A stretch of 44,687 nucleotides of DNA from Pseudomonadota bacterium (GCA_021300175.1 JAJTIC010000081.1:1-44687); one strand, 5' to 3'. Counted from the first letter of the stretch, positions 25,658 to 34,546 are shown. Numbers and translations: made by a program. The notes: generated by a model not told the origin, from the sequence alone.

Positions 25658-27454
25658 TTAGTCTTTCTTTCCTGCATTCTTCAACTGCTCAGAGAACAAA
25701 TCTCCCAGAGTTGATTTTGAAGTGCTAGTTGCTTTCTTCACGTAGTCTTCAACATCCGCTTTTGATTCACGGAGTTTCACGAGCTTTGAAGAAAGACCGA
25801 TCTTACGAGCATCTTTATCGATGCTGATCACTTCTGCTTTAACAGTGTCACCGGCATTACAGAAGTCTTCAACTTTTGCAATACGCTCAGTCGTTAACTC
25901 AGAAATATGGATCAAGCCTTCGATGTCAGACTCAAGCTCTACGAACACACCAAAATCAGCGACTTTAGTGACTTTCACAGAGTGCTGAGTACCCACAGCG
26001 TACTTTGATTCAATATTAGACCAAGGATCTGCTTCGAGCTGTTTAAGGCCCAAAGAGAATCTTTCATTCTCGATATCGACTCCCAGTACAACGGCGCGAA
26101 CTTTCTGACCTTTTGTGAACATTTCGCTGGGGTGATTCACACGCTTTGTCCAAGAGAAGTCAGAGATATGCACAAGACCGTCGATACCGTCTTCAACACC
26201 AATGAATACGCCGAAATCAGTCACTGACTTCACTTCGCCTTCAATGATTGTTCCTGGAGCATAAGATTCTTTCAACTCAACCCATGGGTTCGGCTGAAGT
26301 TGCTTCATGCCCAAAGAAATTCTGCGGTTTTCTAGGTCCACCTCAAGAACTTGCACTTCCACTTCGTCACCAACGTTGGCAACTTGAGAAGGATGCTTCA
26401 CGCGCTTTGTCCAGCTCATTTCTGATACGTGGATCAACCCTTCGATACCATCAGCCAACTCAACGAATGCTCCGTACTCCGCCAAAGAGACAATCTTTCC
26501 TTTAACTTTCGCACCCACAGGGAATACAGCTTTAACGCCTTCCCATGGATCATTCTGAAGTTGCTTCAAGCCCAAAGATACACGCTCTTTTTCAGAATCA
26601 TACTTAAGAACTTTAACTTCGATTTCATCGCCAACATTCAACATCTCAGAAGGATGTTTTACACGACCCCAGCTCATGTCTGTGATGTGCAACAATCCAT
26701 CCATACCACCCAAGTCAATGAAAGCACCGTAGTCAGTGATGTTCTTAACATTACCGCGAACGATTGAGCCTTCTTTGATGGCATCGAGTGTTTGAGTGCG
26801 GAGAGTATCTCTTTCTTCTTCAAGCAATGCTCTTCGAGAAAGAACGATGTTTCCACGCTTCTTGTTGAATTTGATAACTTTGAACTTATACTTCTTACCA
26901 ATGTAAACATCCATATTGCGAACTGGTCGCAAATCGATTTGAGAACCAGGCAAGAACGCTGTGACACCGATGTCAACACTGAGACCGCCTTTCACTTTAG
27001 CGATCACTGTTCCTTCGATGACTTCTTCGTTTTCAGCAGCTTTCGAAATGTCGGTCCATGCTCTCATCATGTCAGCTTTATTTTTGCTGAGACCGATCAT
27101 GCCGTTTTCATTCTCTATGCGGTCGATGTAGACTTCCACTTTATCGCCGGGCTTTACTGCACGTACACCGTCAACCACGCGGAATTCATTGATGGGGATC
27201 AGACCTTCAGATTTATAATTGATGTCAACCAAGACATAGTCGCTTTGGACTTCAACGACTGATCCTGTGACAACATCCCCAATTTTAAAATCTTGCTCAT
27301 TCATGGACTGTGTGAACAATTTTTCAAAATCTCCACCGACTTTGTCTGCGTCCAAGCCTGGATTAGCTGGAACGTCTTTGTCAGCTTGATCAAGGAAAGC
27401 CAGGACCTTTTGTTTCTCAAGCTGAGCTTTGTTAAGTGATTTACTCATATACAA
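25658..27454 (-). CDS. rpsA: 30S ribosomal protein S1
   Basis: S1 helps mRNAs bind the 30S subunit. The 598-residue protein has six S1 repeats (about 35-105, 130-195, 215-285, 300-370, 385-455 and 470-540), with the clear motif YGAFIDLGG/YGAFVELAD/FGVFIGVED in repeats 3 to 5. GGAGG lies 7 nt before a TTG (27454) and 13 nt before an in-frame ATG (27448). The spacing favours the TTG start, which adds two residues. A perfect inverted repeat lies in the leader. A terminator follows at 28 bp. The gene follows cmk in many bacteria; here two small genes separate them. Confidence 0.96.
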   Translation of the reverse strand: MYMSKSLNKAQLEKQKVLAFLDQADKDVPANPGLDADKVGGDFEKLFTQSMNEQDFKIGDVVTGSVVEVQSDYVLVDINYKSEGLIPINEFRVVDGVRAVKPGDKVEVYIDRIENENGMIGLSKNKADMMRAWTDISKAAENEEVIEGTVIAKVKGGLSVDIGVTAFLPGSQIDLRPVRNMDVYIGKKYKFKVIKFNKKRGNIVLSRRALLEEERDTLRTQTLDAIKEGSIVRGNVKNITDYGAFIDLGGMDGLLHITDMSWGRVKHPSEMLNVGDEIEVKVLKYDSEKERVSLGLKQLQNDPWEGVKAVFPVGAKVKGKIVSLAEYGAFVELADGIEGLIHVSEMSWTKRVKHPSQVANVGDEVEVQVLEVDLENRRISLGMKQLQPNPWVELKESYAPGTIIEGEVKSVTDFGVFIGVEDGIDGLVHISDFSWTKRVNHPSEMFTKGQKVRAVVLGVDIENERFSLGLKQLEADPWSNIESKYAVGTQHSVKVTKVADFGVFVELESDIEGLIHISELTTERIAKVEDFCNAGDTVKAEVISIDKDARKIGLSSKLVKLRESKADVEDYVKKATSTSKSTLGDLFSEQLKNAGKKD

Positions 27455-27561
27455 TTTGTGACCTCCTGTAGAATTTCAGACCAGCCTTGCTAAACGCGAT
27501 TGTCCAGACCGCTTTCAAAAACGCTGCGAAACTCTGTTATTTTCCCACTTTAGATTTTGAC

Positions 27562-27580
27562 CAAAATGATAGTCATTTTG
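27562..27580. promoter_or_regulatory. Perfect inverted repeat in the rpsA leader
   Basis: CAAAATGA-TAG-TCATTTTG: 8-bp arms and a 3-nt loop, about 108 nt before the rpsA start. It could form an RNA hairpin or bind a dimeric regulator. S1 is autoregulated through its leader in other bacteria; a link here is inference. Confidence 0.4.
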
Positions 27581-27604
27581 ATGGATTAGAAAGCGAGTTG
27601 AAAG

Positions 27605-27634
27605 TATTTACAAGGGGCCTCAGAACAAAGTCAA
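27605..27634 (-). promoter_or_regulatory. rpsA promoter candidate
   Basis: Minus-strand TTGACT (27634-27629) and TAAATA (27610-27605) with an 18-bp spacer, or TGTAAA (27612-27607) with a 16-bp spacer. It lies between the small ORF stop and the leader hairpin. Moderate match. Confidence 0.4.
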
Positions 27635-27644
27635 AAGGTATCTT

Positions 27645-27779
27645 CTAGAGAGCTCTCTTTTTGAGGCCGTTCTCAGCGGCTTTTTCGTCAGAAAGCTCAT
27701 CAACCAGCCCTTGGATCACTGGGGAATAGCATTCGATGACCCGTGATATTTTTGATAATTTATCAGCGTAATCAGTCAC
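27645..27779 (-). CDS. 44-residue small ORF between response regulator and rpsA
   Basis: A GTG at 27779 has AAGGA 9 nt upstream. The 44-codon frame reads as a helical, charged peptide with one Cys (residue 17) and the C-terminal half DELSDEKAAENGLKKRAL. There is no signal peptide. A TAA lies in frame 12 nt before the GTG, so the frame begins here. Codon use looks like the neighbours. It lies 44 bp after the response regulator stop. A real small protein is plausible; function unknown. The GCCG/CGGC hairpin at about 27664-27680 lies inside it. Confidence 0.45.
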   Translation of the reverse strand: MTDYADKLSKISRVIECYSPVIQGLVDELSDEKAAENGLKKRAL

Positions 27780-27823
27780 TTGGCGCGGTCCTTAGTCAAT
27801 TTCTCAAAAAACCCATATGATCC

Positions 27824-28231
27824 TTAAGCAGCCGATTTCTGAGTCGCTTCAAAATGATTCTTGATCAACTCCACCATCTTAACGAAGTCAATGGGCTTCT
27901 GTAAAAAAGCAGCGAACTGATGTGGCTTCAGTAGATTTTGAAAGACCATGGGTTCGGTTCCAGAAATAAATATGAGGGGCAGATGAGAGAAATGAGAGCT
28001 CTTTCTGATTCGAGATAGGAAGTCAATTCCGTCCATATCTTTCATCATCAAGTCTGAGAGAATTCCAGTCACCCCCGAAGATCGTTCATCGAGGTACGCC
28101 AAAGCAGAGCGGCCTGACATAAAGTGAAGAACTCGGTAAGGTGTTGCATCTTCAATAAATTCCTTCACTGTCTCTGCAAAATCCACATTGTCTTCAACGA
28201 GAATGATTACTTTTTTAGAATCAAATTTCAT
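27824..28231 (-). CDS. Single-domain response regulator (CheY-like receiver)
   Basis: A 135-residue receiver domain with no output domain. The acidic pair is E13-D14, the phosphorylated Asp is D60 (ILSDLMM), the switch Ser is S90 (FISGT) and the conserved Lys is K112 (QKPID). All are intact. I choose the ATG at 28231, which has GAGGG 4 nt upstream; the frame is also open to 28267. It lies between cmk and the small ORF, with no histidine kinase nearby, so it probably takes phosphate from a kinase elsewhere. Stand-alone receivers often bind a partner or feed a phosphorelay. Confidence 0.93.
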   Translation of the reverse strand: MKFDSKKVIILVEDNVDFAETVKEFIEDATPYRVLHFMSGRSALAYLDERSSGVTGILSDLMMKDMDGIDFLSRIRKSSHFSHLPLIFISGTEPMVFQNLLKPHQFAAFLQKPIDFVKMVELIKNHFEATQKSAA

Positions 28232-28331
28232 AAGACCCTCTGCAGGTCCTATCGACGGGAAGCCCAAGCTCCGTGAGACAAAAAAGATTCTTTACAGAAA
28301 CTTAAAACCCCAGGTTAATTCGAAATTAAAA

Positions 28332-28985
28332 TCAGATCCGTGCCTTCACGAAATCTTCGATAATTTGAACAACTTCATGAAAGGACATTTCTGTGGTATC
28401 CACAACGAGAGCGGATTCAGGAACTGACAAGGGTGCTGTTTTCCGAGTCGAGTCCTGCTGATCCCTAATCTGTTGAGCTTTTGCCATTTCCTCTTTTTCA
28501 AGTCCCAATTCTTTCGCCCGGCGTTCTGCGCGGTTCTCGGATCTTGCAGTGAGGAAAATTTTAATTTCAGCATCTGGAAAAACCACGGTTCCGCAATCAC
28601 GGCCTTCAGCAACCAAACCCTCTGTTCTTTCTCGGCAATCTCTTTGTCCTTCAAGAAGGCTTTCCCGAACCTGCGGGAAGTGTGAAATCTTTGAAGCTAT
28701 ACTTCCAATATCTTCATGAGTGATGTGGTCCGTGACATCTTCATCACCAAAGAGAACTCGCGTGCGAGATTCCGTCATTTCCACTTTCCATGAGTCACTT
28801 CTTGAAAGCTCACTTAACTGAGATTCATCATCCAGATTCAAATTCAGTCGCTTCGCCGTGTAAGCAAGGCCTCGATAGAACGCTCCTGTGGAAACCCAAC
28901 TCCAGCCCAACCGACGAGCAAGCTCACGACTCACTGAAGTTTTACCGGACGCAGCAGGTCCGTCGATTGTAATTACTCTACCCAT
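28332..28985 (-). CDS. cmk: Cytidylate kinase
   Basis: It phosphorylates CMP and dCMP using ATP. The 217-residue protein has the P-loop IDGPAASGKTSVSRELA (about 6-22) and the family motif VSTGAFYRGLAYTA, with RDCGTVVFPDAEIKIFLTA in the core. GGAAG lies 7 nt before the ATG at 28985; an ATG two codons upstream has poorer spacing. hisC is 13 bp upstream on the same strand. cmk followed by rpsA is widespread; here a response regulator and a small ORF lie between. Confidence 0.95.
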   Translation of the reverse strand: MGRVITIDGPAASGKTSVSRELARRLGWSWVSTGAFYRGLAYTAKRLNLNLDDESQLSELSRSDSWKVEMTESRTRVLFGDEDVTDHITHEDIGSIASKISHFPQVRESLLEGQRDCRERTEGLVAEGRDCGTVVFPDAEIKIFLTARSENRAERRAKELGLEKEEMAKAQQIRDQQDSTRKTAPLSVPESALVVDTTEMSFHEVVQIIEDFVKARI

Positions 28986-28998
28986 TTCCATACTTCCA

Positions 28999-30120
28999 TC
29001 ACTTTGGCTTTACTTCTTTAAGAACCTCGAGAAGAGCCTGAAGAGCTTTTTGGTTCTCTTCATGAGTTCCTACACTCATTCGCATGTGGGTTTGAAAACC
29101 GTAATTCATAACGGGCCTCAAAATCACACCTCTCTTTAAAAGAGCTTCATTAACTTGTACTACGTCTCTTTGAGTGTCAAACAGGACAAAATTCCCCTGA
29201 GAAGGAACGTACTTTAAACCAAGATCATTGAGCCCCTGATAAATTTGATCCAACCCCAGCCAAGTCACCTCTTGGGTGCGCTTGAGAAAATCATCATCAG
29301 ACAGAGCTGCTCGTGCCGCCACTTGAGCCAAGTCATTGACGTTAAAAGGATTTCTGACTCGGTTGAACAGATCCACGACGAAGTCTGGAGCGAGTAATAC
29401 GCCGAGTCTAAAGCCCGCAAGACCATAGGCTTTCGAAAAAGTTCGGATCACAAGCACATTGGGAAATTGAGTCATAAAATCTTGAGCACTGCTATAATCT
29501 TTAGCACGAACGAACTCGTTATACGCTTCGTCGAACACTATCAAGAGATCTGGCAAGTCTTTTACTTTTTCAAGAAACTGCCGAACTGCTTCCCGGCCAA
29601 CATAACTTCCCGTGGGATTATTGGGGTTGGGGATAAAGACAATCCTGACTCGTCCTTTATCTGGGCTTTCAACAAGAAACTGAGCCATGGCCTCGAGATC
29701 TAGGGTGAAATCCAGCTTGAGTGGAGTGAAAAAACGTTGAACTCGCGCCGCTTGCGCACAAACTTGATAAGCCACAAAAGCCGCTTTTGAAGTGAGAATG
29801 GCCTCTCCAGGTTCACAGAAAATCCGAATCAAAAGGTCGATGATCTCGTTGGAGCCGTTTCCAATGGCCACCTTCTTCGAAGAGATCGACCACTTCTGTG
29901 AAATCAGATGCACAAGTTCATAGCAAGATGGGTCTGGATACAAATTTTGATTCTTCAGTGCTTTCTCAACTGCTTCTATCGCTTTGGGTGACGGCCCTAA
30001 AGGGTTCTCGTTGCTAGCTAGCTTTACCACCGACTTTAAGCCGTACTCTCTCTGTGCTTCTGAGATTGGCTTTCCTGTTTTGTAAGGCACCAAACTCAAT
30101 ATTTCACTGGATACTTTCAC
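28999..30120 (-). CDS. hisC: Histidinol-phosphate aminotransferase
   Basis: A PLP-dependent (fold type I) enzyme that makes histidinol phosphate from imidazole acetol phosphate; some members also act on phenylalanine or tyrosine. The 373-residue protein has LASNENPLGPSPKA near the N-terminus, VFDEAYNEF, and the PLP lysine in TFSKAYGLAGFRLG. GGAGG lies 4 nt before a GTG at 30120; the frame also opens at a GTG at 30156 without a ribosome-binding site. No other his genes are in the window, so a role in aromatic amino acids is possible. It starts the hisC-cmk run. Confidence 0.9.
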   Translation of the reverse strand: MKVSSEILSLVPYKTGKPISEAQREYGLKSVVKLASNENPLGPSPKAIEAVEKALKNQNLYPDPSCYELVHLISQKWSISSKKVAIGNGSNEIIDLLIRIFCEPGEAILTSKAAFVAYQVCAQAARVQRFFTPLKLDFTLDLEAMAQFLVESPDKGRVRIVFIPNPNNPTGSYVGREAVRQFLEKVKDLPDLLIVFDEAYNEFVRAKDYSSAQDFMTQFPNVLVIRTFSKAYGLAGFRLGVLLAPDFVVDLFNRVRNPFNVNDLAQVAARAALSDDDFLKRTQEVTWLGLDQIYQGLNDLGLKYVPSQGNFVLFDTQRDVVQVNEALLKRGVILRPVMNYGFQTHMRMSVGTHEENQKALQALLEVLKEVKPK

Positions 30121-30237
30121 TGAGCCTCCGACTTCTCTCTTTTGCCAAAGTTCCACGCGGATTGTCGAGATGAAAACCTCTTTTTTTAATACGCCGCTTT
30201 AGCTAAGATCTCTCTTTAGCTTTTAGGGGAGGTTGCC

Positions 30238-31611
30238 GTGCCAGTTCTTGCAGGAGTCAGTCTCGGGCCTTCTTTTGTCGAAGTCGCTCTGATTGAAGAA
30301 AAGGAACTGAAAGCCTTTAAACGCTTTTACCTCCCACAAACTGCTCTTTCTACAGGAATTAAGAAGTTTCTCGAAGAGGCCCAGTTAAAACCTGTTAAAG
30401 CTCAAGTGAGCTCTCGATTTCTTGAAAAAATACTGGGAAGCAAACTGGGCGGGACAGTAGCACAAGTTGTGACCCAAGGATTTGAAACCTGGCCCGTCCT
30501 GCGACAGCCTACCCGGCCTCATTACTTTGAACTCAATCCTCTTCGGCAAGATCCCCTCGCCTCTCAAGATTTAGTGTTCGGAGTGCCAGAGCGTATTTCC
30601 TCTCGAGGTGAAATTCTAAAACCATTGGATATGCAGTCACTCAAACCGATCCATGAAAAGCTTCAATTGATGGAGGTCAAAAAAGTGGTGATCAATTTTT
30701 TGCATTCGCAAATCAATCCTGAACATCAGAACCGAGCAAAAGCCTATTTCAGTGAATTGGGATATCAAGTTTTTTCAGCCACTCGCACAGAAAGCTCTTC
30801 CGACGAAATGCCTGCATGGAAAGAAAATCTTTTAAGTGCTTGTTTTGCGGGCTCTTTTGAAGAGCTTCGAGAGGAACTAAAAAAGGGCTTTGACCTCCCG
30901 GAAACAGACATTTTGTTTTGGATGGATCAAGGAAGACTAGCTCAACCGGCCCCTGAGAACTATGCGTCCACCTTGCATGGCTGGACCCACACCGTTCTAC
31001 AATCTCGGACTGAAAAATCCCAATCTGTTTTGTTCCTTGAGCTCGAAAATTGGTTTTTTGTGGACGCCCAAGGAGAGCAAGAGTACTGGGAGAGTCCTTG
31101 GGGCCGAATCAAATCACAAAATCCCAGATTTCATCGCTTAAGATTACAACCTTCATGTGAAGTAATTCGGCATTCTTCCTCAGGCCTCGGGATCAGTCGA
31201 GAAGAACTCAGTTTTGAACCGGGTCCGATGACTTTTGGTCGTAGCGTTCGTCCGTTACTTTTTGATCTTCTCACTGAAGAGTTGGGACTTGAAATCTCTA
31301 CGATGACAGAGGCCGGGCGAAGAAAATGGCAGAATACCATGATAGCGTTTTTAAAAAATTCACCAGATCTTTCTTCATTGACACTTGAAAAGTTCTCGAA
31401 AAAATTCATGGCTCGTATTCTAGGTCAGCTAGCCGATGAAGTTCGATCCCTGCACAAAAAAGGTTCTGTTTTTGTGTCGGGATTCTGGGCCGAACCTATG
31501 CTTACACACTTACAACATGAGGCTCCTGAAATTGATTGGGTTTTGGATTCTCATTCTTCGACAAGGGCGGCGGTGAGCGCATCACTTTGTGAAGGAGGAA
31601 TCAAATCATGA
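30238..31611 (+). CDS. Shortened HyuA-like (hydantoinase A/oxoprolinase) protein
   Basis: The 457-residue protein has GGGGAGG 5 nt before its GTG. The N-terminal half follows HyuA: a conserved TTxG-like segment replaced by VVTQGFETWPVL, then ERISSRGEILKPLD and INFLHSQINPEHQNRA. The C-terminal part has GPMTFGRSVRPLLFDLLTEELGL, like the HyuA GP..G...P..TDA segment. It is about 200 residues shorter than usual HyuA, and the N-terminal GGTFTD motif is absent (GVSLGPSFVEVALI instead). It overlaps the HyuB-like gene by 4 bp (ATGA). The pair may have lost the ATP-dependent ring-opening chemistry or acts on a new substrate. Confidence 0.75.
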   Translation: MPVLAGVSLGPSFVEVALIEEKELKAFKRFYLPQTALSTGIKKFLEEAQLKPVKAQVSSRFLEKILGSKLGGTVAQVVTQGFETWPVLRQPTRPHYFELNPLRQDPLASQDLVFGVPERISSRGEILKPLDMQSLKPIHEKLQLMEVKKVVINFLHSQINPEHQNRAKAYFSELGYQVFSATRTESSSDEMPAWKENLLSACFAGSFEELREELKKGFDLPETDILFWMDQGRLAQPAPENYASTLHGWTHTVLQSRTEKSQSVLFLELENWFFVDAQGEQEYWESPWGRIKSQNPRFHRLRLQPSCEVIRHSSSGLGISREELSFEPGPMTFGRSVRPLLFDLLTEELGLEISTMTEAGRRKWQNTMIAFLKNSPDLSSLTLEKFSKKFMARILGQLADEVRSLHKKGSVFVSGFWAEPMLTHLQHEAPEIDWVLDSHSSTRAAVSASLCEGGIKS

Positions 31612-33023
31612 ACTCCATGCATACAGAATGGCTGCAGGAATTTATCGGTGATTGGCTTGATTTTGGCGATAGCGCAGCGCTGCTCGGGCCGGGTCACCAG
31701 ACCCTGGGATTGCGCTACGAAACTTTGGCCGATATCGGCACTCTCGGTGTTGCTGCACAAACTGTGGTAAAATATTTCTCACTGGAAGAAGGCGACGTCG
31801 TCTTGCTGAATGATCCCTATTCCGGAGGATCCACGCTTTCAATGATGACTTTTGTAGTAGGTCTTGCCGGTGGTTTTAGTTGGGTGATAAGAACTGGTTT
31901 TCGCCCTAAATTGGTGATGTCGAAAAAACTCGAAGAAGAGGGCCTGAGGATTCCGCCAACACCTCTTGTCCAGAAATTTGAGATGAACTCACTCATTGCA
32001 GATGCAATCTACTCTCACCCACAGTGCCCTCCCACGATGAAGCGGCGAATGACTTCACTCATTCCCGAAATTCTTCACAAAGTAAGAACATGGGCCCTTT
32101 TGCATAATTCAAGAAGCCCCCTTTTAAAGACATCAAACTTGAATGATTACTTACAGGCCAGTCGGTCCCATTTGGAAGCTTTACTTTCTGAGGTCGCTCA
32201 AGGGGATGCTAGAGTCGAAACCAAATTGGAGACCGGAGAACTCATTAAGCTAAAACTTTCGCTGAAGAATCAACAGTTATTCTTGGACTTTTCTGGGACT
32301 GGCCCCAGCCAAAGAATTTGCATGACAGATGCTGCTACCATTGGAGCTTGTTTCGGGGCATTCAAAGCTTTCTTGAATACTGAGATCCCAGTGAACTCCA
32401 CCACTCTAGAATTTCTTGAAGTGACAACTCCACTCGGGAGCTTATTGAATTCAAAATATCCGAGCCCTACTTTTCGTGGAATGACAGAAGGCTGTGCCTT
32501 AGTGGCAAGCACAGTAATACAAGGACTCTCTGAAGTGATGCCCCAAAGGAAGATCAACCTGGGCGCTTCTTCACCACTGATGATCAGTCTTGATTTCTCT
32601 GATCAACGCAGTTTCTTTGACGTGCTCCCCTCTGGCGTTTCAGCCTCTTCTCTGGGTGACGGTAGTGATGCACTTCACTTTTGGACAAGAAATCGCCTGC
32701 AAAATTCTGTGGAAGAAATCGAAAGATATTTTCCTCTGAGAATTCACCATGTGGGAATTCGAGGAAAGTCAGGTGGTCAAGGCAAGTTCCGCGGTGGAAA
32801 TGGTGTTATCAAAGAATACGAGGTCCTTGAGGCTGCCCAGCTGAATTGGGTTCTTCCCTCAAACAAAATTGCCGATAAGGCAGGGTTGTCTGGTCAAAGC
32901 GCAGAAATCATTCTCATCGAAGATAACAAAACAAGAATCCACTTGGACCAAATTGAAGGACATCGCAAAATTCTTAAAGGATCTCGACTGATTGTGAGCA
33001 GCTCTGGCGGCCACGGATTTTAA
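31608..33023 (+). CDS. Divergent HyuB-like (hydantoinase B/oxoprolinase) protein
   Basis: The 471-residue protein has the HyuB segment GDVVLLNDPYSGG (about 62-74), a central SGTGPSQ, and a C-terminal part with RGGNGVIKEYEVL and SSGGHGF. It is shorter than usual (about 520-570). The normal NDPYxGGTHxxD metal-site signature reads NDPYSGGSTLSM, so the His and Asp are missing. This suggests altered or lost activity. The 4-bp overlap with the HyuA-like gene shows that the two are still made together, as in 5-oxoprolinase, hydantoinase and acetone/acetophenone carboxylase pairs. Confidence 0.8.
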   Translation: MNSMHTEWLQEFIGDWLDFGDSAALLGPGHQTLGLRYETLADIGTLGVAAQTVVKYFSLEEGDVVLLNDPYSGGSTLSMMTFVVGLAGGFSWVIRTGFRPKLVMSKKLEEEGLRIPPTPLVQKFEMNSLIADAIYSHPQCPPTMKRRMTSLIPEILHKVRTWALLHNSRSPLLKTSNLNDYLQASRSHLEALLSEVAQGDARVETKLETGELIKLKLSLKNQQLFLDFSGTGPSQRICMTDAATIGACFGAFKAFLNTEIPVNSTTLEFLEVTTPLGSLLNSKYPSPTFRGMTEGCALVASTVIQGLSEVMPQRKINLGASSPLMISLDFSDQRSFFDVLPSGVSASSLGDGSDALHFWTRNRLQNSVEEIERYFPLRIHHVGIRGKSGGQGKFRGGNGVIKEYEVLEAAQLNWVLPSNKIADKAGLSGQSAEIILIEDNKTRIHLDQIEGHRKILKGSRLIVSSSGGHGF

Positions 33024-33031
33024 AATTTTTG

Positions 33032-34234
33032 CTAGAAACGAGCTCCCACTTTTAAAAGAGCGGACCGAATTTGCTCGATGTGCTCCCAATTTTTAGTTTC
33101 GAGAACAAATTCTATGCGAGTTTCCCTCAGGAATAGCCCATTAGAAATACGATCATGATGCACTTGCATGATATTAGCCCCTAGGCCAGCAATCACTTGC
33201 GTGAGTTTATTCAGGTTCCCTGGCATATCATCCACGACCACGGAAAGCTCAACTAATCGACCCCGGCGGATTTGCCCTTTTTCAATAATCTTAGCCACGA
33301 TGTTCAGATCGATATTTCCACCGCACAAAATGACACAAGTCTTTTCTCCGAGATCTAATTTGCGATTAAGGAGAGCTGCCACACCTGCCGCGCCAGACCC
33401 TTCGGCCACAGTTTTGGCGCGCTCCAATAGAAACACGATGGCATCAGCAATCTCATCATCCGACACAGTGACAATTTCATCCACCAGCTTTTCGATGAAG
33501 CTTGCAAACATGATTGGGCTTGGTTTCTTGATCGCAATCCCATCCGCGATTGTAGAGATGGTTTTCTGCTTGAGCTCAACTGATTGGTGATGAAAAAGTT
33601 TTTCCATCCCGGGGGCTTGCTCTGACTGTACACCAATAATTTTACATCGAGGATTGACCGACTTGACAGCTGTCGCAATGCCACTAATCAATCCTCCACC
33701 GCCAACAGGAACAATAATAGAATTCAAATCTGGCAGTGCCTCCATGAGCTCGAGGCCGATCGTTCCTTGGCCCGCAATCACCCAAGGATCTTCATAGGGA
33801 TGAACAAAAGTGTACCCTTCGGTTCTCTCAAGCTCGCGAGCTTTTTCATAAGCTTCATCGTAGATTTCGCCATGAAGAATAACTTCTGCCCCGTAATTTT
33901 GAGTGGCTTGCACTTTCACAAGAGGTGCTGTGGTCGGCATGACAATGACTGACTTCACTCCTGCTTTGCTCGCACTAAGAGCCACTCCTTGAGCGTGATT
34001 TCCGGCAGAACTAGCGACCACGCCCTTTCTTTTTTCCATCTCGCTCAGGTTTGAAATCTTATTGTAAGCCCCACGCAGCTTGAAGCTCCCCGTAAATTGC
34101 TGGTTCTCATGCTTCAAGAACACTTCCGATCCTACAAGCTCTGACGCACTCCACGACTTATCCACTTCGGTGTGCTTGATAATTCCCTCAAGAACTTTTC
34201 GTGCTCGTTGGATATCTTCGATTGTGACTTTCAT
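33032..34234 (-). CDS. ilvA: Threonine ammonia-lyase (threonine dehydratase)
   Basis: A PLP-dependent (fold type II) enzyme that converts threonine to 2-oxobutanoate and ammonia, the first step of isoleucine synthesis. The PLP lysine is K52 in GSFKLRGAYNKI. SSAGNHAQGVA and the phosphate loop GGGGLISGIA are present. A C-terminal ACT domain (about 330-400; VVDDMPGNLNKL) suggests allosteric control, probably by isoleucine or valine. The 400-residue length fits the single-ACT form. The 3' end lies 8 bp from the convergent HyuB-like gene. Confidence 0.94.
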   Translation of the reverse strand: MKVTIEDIQRARKVLEGIIKHTEVDKSWSASELVGSEVFLKHENQQFTGSFKLRGAYNKISNLSEMEKRKGVVASSAGNHAQGVALSASKAGVKSVIVMPTTAPLVKVQATQNYGAEVILHGEIYDEAYEKARELERTEGYTFVHPYEDPWVIAGQGTIGLELMEALPDLNSIIVPVGGGGLISGIATAVKSVNPRCKIIGVQSEQAPGMEKLFHHQSVELKQKTISTIADGIAIKKPSPIMFASFIEKLVDEIVTVSDDEIADAIVFLLERAKTVAEGSGAAGVAALLNRKLDLGEKTCVILCGGNIDLNIVAKIIEKGQIRRGRLVELSVVVDDMPGNLNKLTQVIAGLGANIMQVHHDRISNGLFLRETRIEFVLETKNWEHIEQIRSALLKVGARF

Positions 34235-34253
34235 GCGACTACTTTCATTGAGG

Positions 34254-34493
34254 TTAAGAATCCTGAGGACTAATCTCCCAGTAAGTGCTTAAACCCCATA
34301 GTGGGTTGTACTGCGGAACTCTCTTCCACTGACTCCAATGAACCCCTTCTGTGGACAGCCCTTCCATCCGACTTTCATCGAAATAGTAAAAGGGTGAAAG
34401 ATACTTCCCACAATGGGAACAGCGGCGAATAGCTGAGTTCTCCTCCTGGTTAGTCTCTCCACAAACATGGCATCGGCGTATATGAAAAACCAC
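34254..34493 (-). CDS. Small zinc-ribbon protein
   Basis: A 79-residue protein with CHVCG and CSHCG (about residues 8-11 and 25-28), two CxxC knuckles 13 residues apart, so a single zinc ribbon. The second half is rich in Trp and Tyr. AAGGAG lies 4 nt before the GTG at 34493. A second, shifted frame (34289-34546) lacks the ribbon and is rejected. It lies 19 bp before ilvA on the same strand and probably shares its transcript. A role in transcription, RNA or protein binding is open. Confidence 0.7.
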   Translation of the reverse strand: MVFHIRRCHVCGETNQEENSAIRRCSHCGKYLSPFYYFDESRMEGLSTEGVHWSQWKRVPQYNPLWGLSTYWEISPQDS

Positions 34494-34517
34494 GATACTC
34501 CTTCCAGCCCGAACTTA

Positions 34518-34546
34518 AGTCTAGGCCCTCGAGATGTACTCTGCAA
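34518..34546 (-). promoter_or_regulatory. Promoter candidate for the zinc-ribbon/ilvA transcript
   Basis: Minus-strand -35 TTGCAG (34546-34541), 17-bp spacer, -10 TAGACT (34523-34518), about 25 bp before the GTG. Read by eye only. Confidence 0.4.

Noticed and set aside
26792-27262. 156-codon plus-strand frame
   Set aside because: Antisense to the first S1 repeats of rpsA.
27664-27685. GCCG/CGGC hairpin followed by T's, like a terminator
   Set aside because: The stem is only 4 bp, no plus-strand gene ends there, and it lies inside the small ORF on the other strand.
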